Assembly: GCA_910587905.1 (NCBI GenBank)
Contig: CAJUOF010000282.1
Span: 1 to 35,171 of the forward strand
From: an uncultured Lachnospiraceae bacterium
Lineage (GTDB): Bacteria; Bacillota_A; Clostridia; Lachnospirales; Lachnospiraceae
Direction: 5' to 3'
Length of the DNA: 35,171 nucleotides
Position 1 is the stretch's first letter; each line of letters opens with the position of its first letter. Shown here in pieces: positions 31,932 to 35,171 of the stretch. The position numbers and the translations under genes are program-made. The notes beneath the pieces are model-generated. The model saw nothing but the letters and a program-made list of their open reading frames with translations, was not told the origin of the DNA and searched no databases.

Positions 31932-31971
31932 AAGTTCTTACATATCTCAAGTGAGAAGTTACACAAACACA
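31932..31971 (+). repeat. 40-bp upstream repeat, copy 1 (HTH control region)
   Basis: AAGTTCTTACATAT, a variable stretch, then AGAAGTTACACAAACACA. The same order and length occur at 32307-32346, where the last 18 bases are identical. It lies upstream of HTH copy 1 as its partner lies upstream of HTH copy 2, so it likely contains operators. Confidence 0.7.
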
Positions 31972-31982
31972 CATTTGAACAG

Positions 31983-32222
31983 CTAACTGGAAGATTTGCC
32001 ATAAGGGACAAATTCGATTAAATCCTCAATGCGGCAGTCTAAAGCGGTACACAACCGCGCAAGTACAGCCGTGTCCAACCGTGTAATCGTGTTATTATAA
32101 TAGGCATTGATTTGGCTTTTCTGCATTTCTGCTTTATGTGACAGTTTGTTGCGGCTGAGACCTTTCTCCTTTAAAATGTCTTTCAGCTTTATTTTGATAA
32201 ATCCATATTCAAGATCAGTCAT
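31983..32222 (-). CDS. Small XRE-type HTH regulator, copy 2
   Basis: A 79-residue HTH protein (LSRNKLSHKAEMQKSQINAY, then DTAVLARLCTALDCRIEDLIEF), paralogous to the protein 136 bases further along the strand. ATG 32222 is preferred over ATG 32252, because GGGAGA precedes it and both paralogues then begin MTDL-YG. It is divergent from the small gene at 32367. The shared control region, with its inverted and direct repeats, suggests autoregulation of this pair. Confidence 0.85.
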   Translation of the reverse strand: MTDLEYGFIKIKLKDILKEKGLSRNKLSHKAEMQKSQINAYYNNTITRLDTAVLARLCTALDCRIEDLIEFVPYGKSSS

Positions 32223-32270
32223 AGGCTCTCCCGTTGTCGAATTGTGTAACAAAAATGAGAACGATATTGC

Positions 32271-32318
32271 TTGATAATTATTGTATAGATGTTAGAATAG
32301 AAAAAGAAGTTCTAACAT
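32271..32318 (+). promoter_or_regulatory. Promoter and inverted repeat ahead of the 32367 gene
   Basis: TTGATA (32271-32276), 16 bases and TAGAAT (32293-32298) make a promoter. The perfect arms ATGTTAGAA (32289-32297) and TTCTAACAT (32310-32318) overlap its -10, the usual position of a repressor site and probably the target of one of the adjacent HTH proteins. Confidence 0.6.
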
Positions 32319-32346
32319 ATTAGTTCAGAGAAGTTACACAAACACA
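32307..32346 (+). repeat. 40-bp upstream repeat, copy 2
   Basis: This matches 31932-31971 in order and length, ending in the identical AGAAGTTACACAAACACA. It overlaps the right arm of the inverted repeat at 32310-32318 and lies just before the AAAGGAGG site of the 32367 gene. Confidence 0.7.
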
Positions 32347-32366
32347 AGTTCATAAAGGAGGAACAT

Positions 32367-32654
32367 ATGAAAGAAGTAAAGGAATTATTGAAACTTGCAG
32401 CAGACAGCATGAAAAATGAAACCTTATACCAACTGTTGGAGAATGACATGGAATATCAAAAGAGGATAAAAGAGGAGAAAAAGGCTTTAGAAGCGGTTAA
32501 TGGATTAAAATTGTCAGAAGAACAAAGGGATATTGTGGAAACTTTAATTGCAAGAAAAGACGAAACACAATACGAGTTCAATATCAATGCTTATATGGCC
32601 GGATTGCTGGATGGCTATAAAATTTTAAAGACGTTCAATTTAACAAAAGAGTGA
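32367..32654 (+). CDS. Small helical protein of unknown function
   Basis: A 95-residue acidic, fully helical protein (KEVKELLKLAADSMKNETLY, then RIKEEKKALEAVNGLKLSEEQ, ending GYKILKTFNLTKE) behind a strong AAAGGAGG site. It is similar in size and layout to small DUF6809-type products of clostridial elements, but I cannot assign it. It is expressed from a promoter with an HTH-type operator, divergent from the two HTH genes. Confidence 0.7.
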   Translation: MKEVKELLKLAADSMKNETLYQLLENDMEYQKRIKEEKKALEAVNGLKLSEEQRDIVETLIARKDETQYEFNINAYMAGLLDGYKILKTFNLTKE

Positions 32655-32759
32655 TAATTAAGGCTGTAAATGCATAAGGCGAAGCGTTGAGTAAAGTAAG
32701 TTGGCCTTTATTAAAATGGCGGGGTGATTATGCTCATCAGGCCATATCATAATGAAAGT

Positions 32760-32837
32760 ATTGCCCGGCCCAATTGTCCGGGCAATCGAATTATCTATAG
32801 AAATAGTCCGCACAAACACTATATATAGCGTTTGTGC
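32760..32837 (+). other. Two perfect hairpins ahead of RNA element copy 1
   Basis: ATTGCCCGG/CCGGGCAAT (32760-32768 and 32778-32786) and GCACAAAC/GTTTGTGC (32810-32817 and 32830-32837) stand one after the other. Neither ends in a T-run. The second stops exactly where the TTGATT promoter element begins, so it may be an operator. The remaining 32655-32759 shows nothing else. Confidence 0.5.
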
Positions 32838-32866
32838 TTGATTAAATGGATATTTTGTAGTATCTT
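32838..32866 (+). promoter_or_regulatory. Promoter of RNA element copy 1
   Basis: TTGATT (32838-32843), 17 bases and TATCTT (32861-32866). The predicted start, near 32873, is at the same distance from the conserved core as in copy 2. Confidence 0.6.
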
Positions 32867-32872
32867 ATAGCT

Positions 32873-33117
32873 AAGAGTGATTTTTGTGCATAGCTCTGCG
32901 GAGACAGTGATCTAAGAGGGGTTGCAGGTGAAGGTCAGCTGCATTGCACACGTTGTCGGCTTTGTATTTTGTGTCAGCGCTATCGCCATGTTTTTGTGCG
33001 GTAACAGCTGTTTTATTGTTTCAGGGAAAAAATTTCTTCCCCAATTATTGGAATGACTTTGGTCTACGGATGATCTCCATGGACGACAGGCGTTAAGCTT
33101 GAGGTCATTCCTTTTTT
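32873..33117 (+). ncRNA. Candidate structured RNA / leader element, copy 1
   Basis: A 245-base transcribed unit without a supported ORF. Near the start it carries TGATTTTTGTGC. The core GCATTGCACACG (32941-32952) follows, then a hairpin ATCGC-loop-GCGGT within a CAGC/GCTG stem, GGGAA/TTCCC, and a terminator GGAATGAC (33050-33057) / GTCATTCC (33104-33111) with T6. The same modules occur in the same order and spacing at 34650-34894, with base changes that keep stems paired. TGTGCA near the 5' end can pair with TGCACA in the core. It ends 56 bases before a small zinc-ribbon-like gene, so it could be an attenuator-type leader or a separate small RNA. Confidence 0.6.
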
Positions 33118-33172
33118 GTTGCCCAAATGCCGGTATGGCTTTGAGGATAAAGAACATACAGAAGGAGGAAAA

Positions 33173-33376
33173 ATGCAGAAAGTAAAGTGGCTGGATAAAG
33201 ATTGTAACAAATGCGGACGGCAGTTAAATAGCTGGGATACCCGGTTATCAAAGACTCTGGCATACAAATATCCTTGCTGCGAATCCTGTATCGCCGGGGA
33301 ATACGGTATGTCGGCGGAAGCGTTAAGAAAACGTATGGAAGATTATTTTGGGATGCGCCCCTGTCAGGGCCTGTAA
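33173..33376 (+). CDS. Small zinc-ribbon-like protein
   Basis: A 67-residue protein from ATG 33173 (AGAAGGAGG upstream). Cysteine pairs CNKCG near residue 11 and CCESC near residue 36 could bind zinc. Tryptophan and basic residues lie between, and an acidic helix ends EDYFGMRPCQGL. No family recognised. It is the first gene after RNA element copy 1 and lies 15 bases before the larger Cys-rich gene, so both are likely co-transcribed. Confidence 0.7.
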   Translation: MQKVKWLDKDCNKCGRQLNSWDTRLSKTLAYKYPCCESCIAGEYGMSAEALRKRMEDYFGMRPCQGL

Positions 33377-33391
33377 GCGGGGAGGAAGAAC

Positions 33392-34618
33392 ATGAAAGAA
33401 AAATGTCATAAAGAATATAACCTGTTGACCAAACGGCTCCTGGAGGAAGGATACTCGGCGGAGCATCATCCGGACTATGTGAGAGTTGACGTTCCCGCAT
33501 GGGAGGAGAAAACCCTTGACAATTATTATGGAAGGTTTTCTTATGAATACTGGTGGATCTTTGAACAGACTTTTAAGACACCCTGCGGCCTTCAGTGTAA
33601 AGGGCTTCAGTGCCGCAGCAGCATGAGCTATATGGGGATAGAGTGGACCTTTGAAAATGATATGGCTACCATCCACTGTCCTTATGAAAAGAAAGAATGC
33701 AAACTGAAACATAAATACCTTCAGGACCATGGCGTACTAAGGTATGACTGTGAGGTTCATATGACAAAAGAAGAATACTGCTATGAGGGAAGTGTGGAGC
33801 ATATCCTGAAGCTGCATGATGATGAGATACGGAGGCAGGAGATCAGCTTTAGTCTGCAGAGGAAGGGACGTGTCTGCCAGGAGCATATGAGGTTCAACCA
33901 GGATACGCTGGAATGGGAAATGAACTATGACCCTTATGACTGCGGATTAAGGGGGTGTATGGGGATGTGCCCGATCCTGGGGCATGAGCTGGACCAGAAA
34001 AGAGGAAATGTATTTTATGATGTGAAGACATCATTCCTCAGAGGCGACCTGGACGGTACGCTGTTTGAGGGACAGATTGACACCAGCATCATCAAAGGAA
34101 AAAAGCTCTTTGACCATCCGGTGAGCATGGATATTTGTAAGATATGCGCCAGGCTCAGCCAGGACAGAATAAAGGAAAAAATGAGGGGACATTATTTTAC
34201 GGAGCTGTTCCTCTTTGAATATTATGGCCGGTATTTTTCCTTTGAGATCCAGAATGTCCGTGCCGAGCAGCGGGAAAGCCGGGATCTGATGCAGGACCTG
34301 GAAGATATCCGGAACGGGATTCAGATCGTGCATGATTCTGATATGAAAAAAAGGGAAGCAGAAGCGAAAAAGGAAAGACGCCGGAAATCACATGAAGCAG
34401 CGGTCAGGCGGCTGGAAAAGAAACTGTTGGAGAACGGGTATGAGAGCCTGAAGGAGTATAGTGCGGACCGGCACCATGCAGATAAATGGCTGGGAAAAGC
34501 ACGGATCGCGGAATTGGAAGAACTGCGCCGGAAAAAGGAAAAGGAAAAAATGGAACAGCCGGTGCAGATGGCTCTCTCTGATTATAGAATTAAACTAGAT
34601 ATAGACACAACAACTTGA
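33392..34618 (+). CDS. Cysteine-rich mobile-element protein, unknown function
   Basis: A 408-residue protein with ATG 33392 behind GGGGAGG. It is unusually rich in cysteines in CxxxC and CxxC-type pairs: CGLQCKGLQC, CPYEKKEC, CGLRGCMGMC and CKIC, which suggests several zinc sites. Aromatic, alpha/beta-like segments occupy the first 280 residues. The last 110 are highly charged and helical (KKREAEAKKERRRKSHEAA and on), like a coiled coil. It ends with LDIDTTT just before the copy 2 promoter. I do not recognise a named family. Binding of nucleic acid is plausible but unproven. Confidence 0.72.
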   Translation: MKEKCHKEYNLLTKRLLEEGYSAEHHPDYVRVDVPAWEEKTLDNYYGRFSYEYWWIFEQTFKTPCGLQCKGLQCRSSMSYMGIEWTFENDMATIHCPYEKKECKLKHKYLQDHGVLRYDCEVHMTKEEYCYEGSVEHILKLHDDEIRRQEISFSLQRKGRVCQEHMRFNQDTLEWEMNYDPYDCGLRGCMGMCPILGHELDQKRGNVFYDVKTSFLRGDLDGTLFEGQIDTSIIKGKKLFDHPVSMDICKICARLSQDRIKEKMRGHYFTELFLFEYYGRYFSFEIQNVRAEQRESRDLMQDLEDIRNGIQIVHDSDMKKREAEAKKERRRKSHEAAVRRLEKKLLENGYESLKEYSADRHHADKWLGKARIAELEELRRKKEKEKMEQPVQMALSDYRIKLDIDTTT

Positions 34619-34643
34619 CAGACACGATATATTGTGTTATACT
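34615..34643 (+). promoter_or_regulatory. Promoter of RNA element copy 2
   Basis: TTGACA (34615-34620), 17 bases and TATACT (34638-34643): a near-consensus housekeeping promoter that starts inside the stop codon region of the preceding gene. Confidence 0.85.
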
Positions 34644-34649
34644 GCATTT

Positions 34650-34894
34650 AGTAATTGATTTTTGTGCGAATTCCGACCGGGGATATGCAGTCTTTTGAAC
34701 GGTATGCGGATGACAGCCGCATTGCACACGCAGTTGAGGTTGTATTTATGTGCCAGTGGTATCACCATGTTTTTATATGGTGTGTCACTGGCTTTTCTTT
34801 TTTGCACGGGGGGTTCTTTCAAGATCCCAGGAATGACTTTGGCCTGTGGAAGACCATGAGCGACAGGCGTCTTGCTTGCAGTCATTCCTTTTTT
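34650..34894 (+). ncRNA. Candidate structured RNA / leader element, copy 2
   Basis: The 245-base counterpart of 32873-33117, driven by a strong promoter. It has TGATTTTTGTGC near the start, the core GCATTGCACACG at 34719-34730, and CAGCC/GGTTG around the core. A long hairpin follows, GCCAGTG-CACCAT-loop-ATGGTG-CACTGGC (about 34751-34792). The terminator is GGAATGAC (34830-34837) / GTCATTCC (34881-34888) with T6, and an inner GCCTGT/ACAGGC stem. Spacing from promoter to core to terminator is within 3 bases of copy 1, though much of the sequence differs. Downstream 34895-34955 also resembles the copy 1 leader. No translated ORF is supported on either strand. Confidence 0.65.
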
Positions 34895-34955
34895 GTGGCC
34901 AAAAAGCCGGCATGGCTTTGCGGATAGATCATATATAGAAAGGCAGGTATCAGGA

Positions 34956-35117
34956 ATGAATGTGAAAAACAAAAAGGACGGAGGGCAAAGGAAAAAGAGG
35001 CGTGCAGGTTGTCTGTCTGTGAGAACGGCCAGAAAAATGAGCGGTATGCAGCATTGGAGAGCCCCGGTTGTGGCCAGGACCGCAAATTTCCGGTATAAGG
35101 CCGGGAAGAGGACCTGA
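34956..35117 (+). CDS. Small basic protein after RNA element copy 2
   Basis: A 53-residue, strongly basic protein (MNVKNKKDGGQRKKRR... ending KAGKRT) from ATG 34956 with GGCAGG upstream. It has no recognisable domain. Its position after RNA element copy 2 mirrors the zinc-ribbon-like gene after copy 1. The ribosome site is moderate and an alternative frame is also open here, so this could be a false gene. Confidence 0.35.
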   Translation: MNVKNKKDGGQRKKRRAGCLSVRTARKMSGMQHWRAPVVARTANFRYKAGKRT

Positions 35118-35119
35118 CC

Positions 35120-35171
35120 ATGGCTGAGGGGAACACAGAGAAAAACAGGCATACTCCGCAGGTCCTTGTGG
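35120..35171 (+). CDS. Start of a gene cut by the window end
   Basis: ATG 35120, two bases after the preceding stop and behind GAAGAGG, opens a frame (MAEGNTEKNRHTPQVLV...) that runs to the end of the window. Only 17 residues are visible, too few for a family call. The close coupling suggests continuation of the element's operon. Confidence 0.4.
   Translation, partial: MAEGNTEKNRHTPQVLV

Noticed and set aside
31932..32346. CRISPR-like repeat array
   Set aside because: There are only two 40-base repeats, separated by a whole gene, as expected from tandem duplication. No CRISPR array or cas gene is present anywhere in the window.
34637..35152. Minus-strand ORFs over both RNA element copies (also 33064-33267), with related KKGMT... 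segments
   Set aside because: They run opposite to the promoters and terminators, lack ribosome sites, and look alike only because the DNA below them is the repeated RNA element. Such ORFs are probably mis-annotated as genes elsewhere.
17317..35171. A complete Tn916- or Tn1549-type conjugative transposon
   Set aside because: Only a coupling protein and accessory genes are visible; relaxase, VirB4, lysin and integrase are not in the window, and no attachment repeats could be matched.
1..35171. tRNA or rRNA genes as an integration target
   Set aside because: No cloverleaf or rRNA-like stretch was recognised on either strand; a tRNAscan/Infernal run would settle this.

Overview
The window looks like chromosomal DNA of a Firmicute of class Clostridia, probably Lachnospiraceae-like. 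This rests on the strong AGGAGG-type ribosome sites, frequent TTG starts, BlaI/BlaR1-type control, nickel/peptide-type ABC operons, and small mobile-element families typical of gut Clostridia. No taxonomic marker gene is present. The first 19 bases are sequencing adapter, so the left end is a contig end and the first gene is cut there.

Layout. (1) 20-458, minus: 5' part of an AAA_14-type ATPase gene. (2) 814-6063, plus: a lipoprotein, two ABC-2-type permeases (the first broken by a frameshift in a run of eight T), an ABC ATPase, a BlaI-like repressor and a BlaR1-like M56 membrane peptidase, read as one self-regulated export or envelope-stress operon. (3) 6259-12077, plus: a SAM methyltransferase and a complete binding-protein/permease/permease/ATPase/ATPase importer of the nickel/oligopeptide class. 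(4) 12188-17241, plus: a second complete importer of the same class. Operons 3 and 4 have matching promoters preceded by a shared C/G-rich motif, which suggests common control. Import of nickel or a metal-chelate complex is inferred from family resemblance and the methyltransferase.

(5) From about 17.3 kb to the right end the sequence is mobile-element-like. It begins with the first 11 codons of an AbrB/SpoVT-type gene joined to unrelated sequence. It continues with DUF5348-, DUF5697- and DUF6100-like small proteins, a TraG/VirD4-type coupling protein and an S1-repeat protein. No relaxase, VirB4 or integrase lies in the window, so the element is incomplete here or continues to the right. (6) 25.0-29.3 kb is an AT-rich defence island. 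A lone AAA ATPase is divergent from a three-gene CBASS operon: CD-NTase, an E2-like protein with a SEC-C-like cysteine cluster, and an S-4TM-type membrane effector. This is the type II-short arrangement. (7) 29.3-31.4 kb, minus: a Y-family DNA polymerase and a YolD-like partner behind a promoter with a near-consensus Gram-positive LexA (SOS) box. (8) 31.6-32.7 kb: two paralogous small HTH regulators with duplicated upstream regions, and a small ORF.

(9) 32.8-35.2 kb holds two diverged copies of a roughly 245-nt element. Each has its own promoter, a conserved core, foldable stems and a terminator ending in T6, and each lies just upstream of small or cysteine-rich element genes. I regard this pair as the best candidate for an undescribed structured RNA. 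The CBASS operon is the clearest recognisable system.
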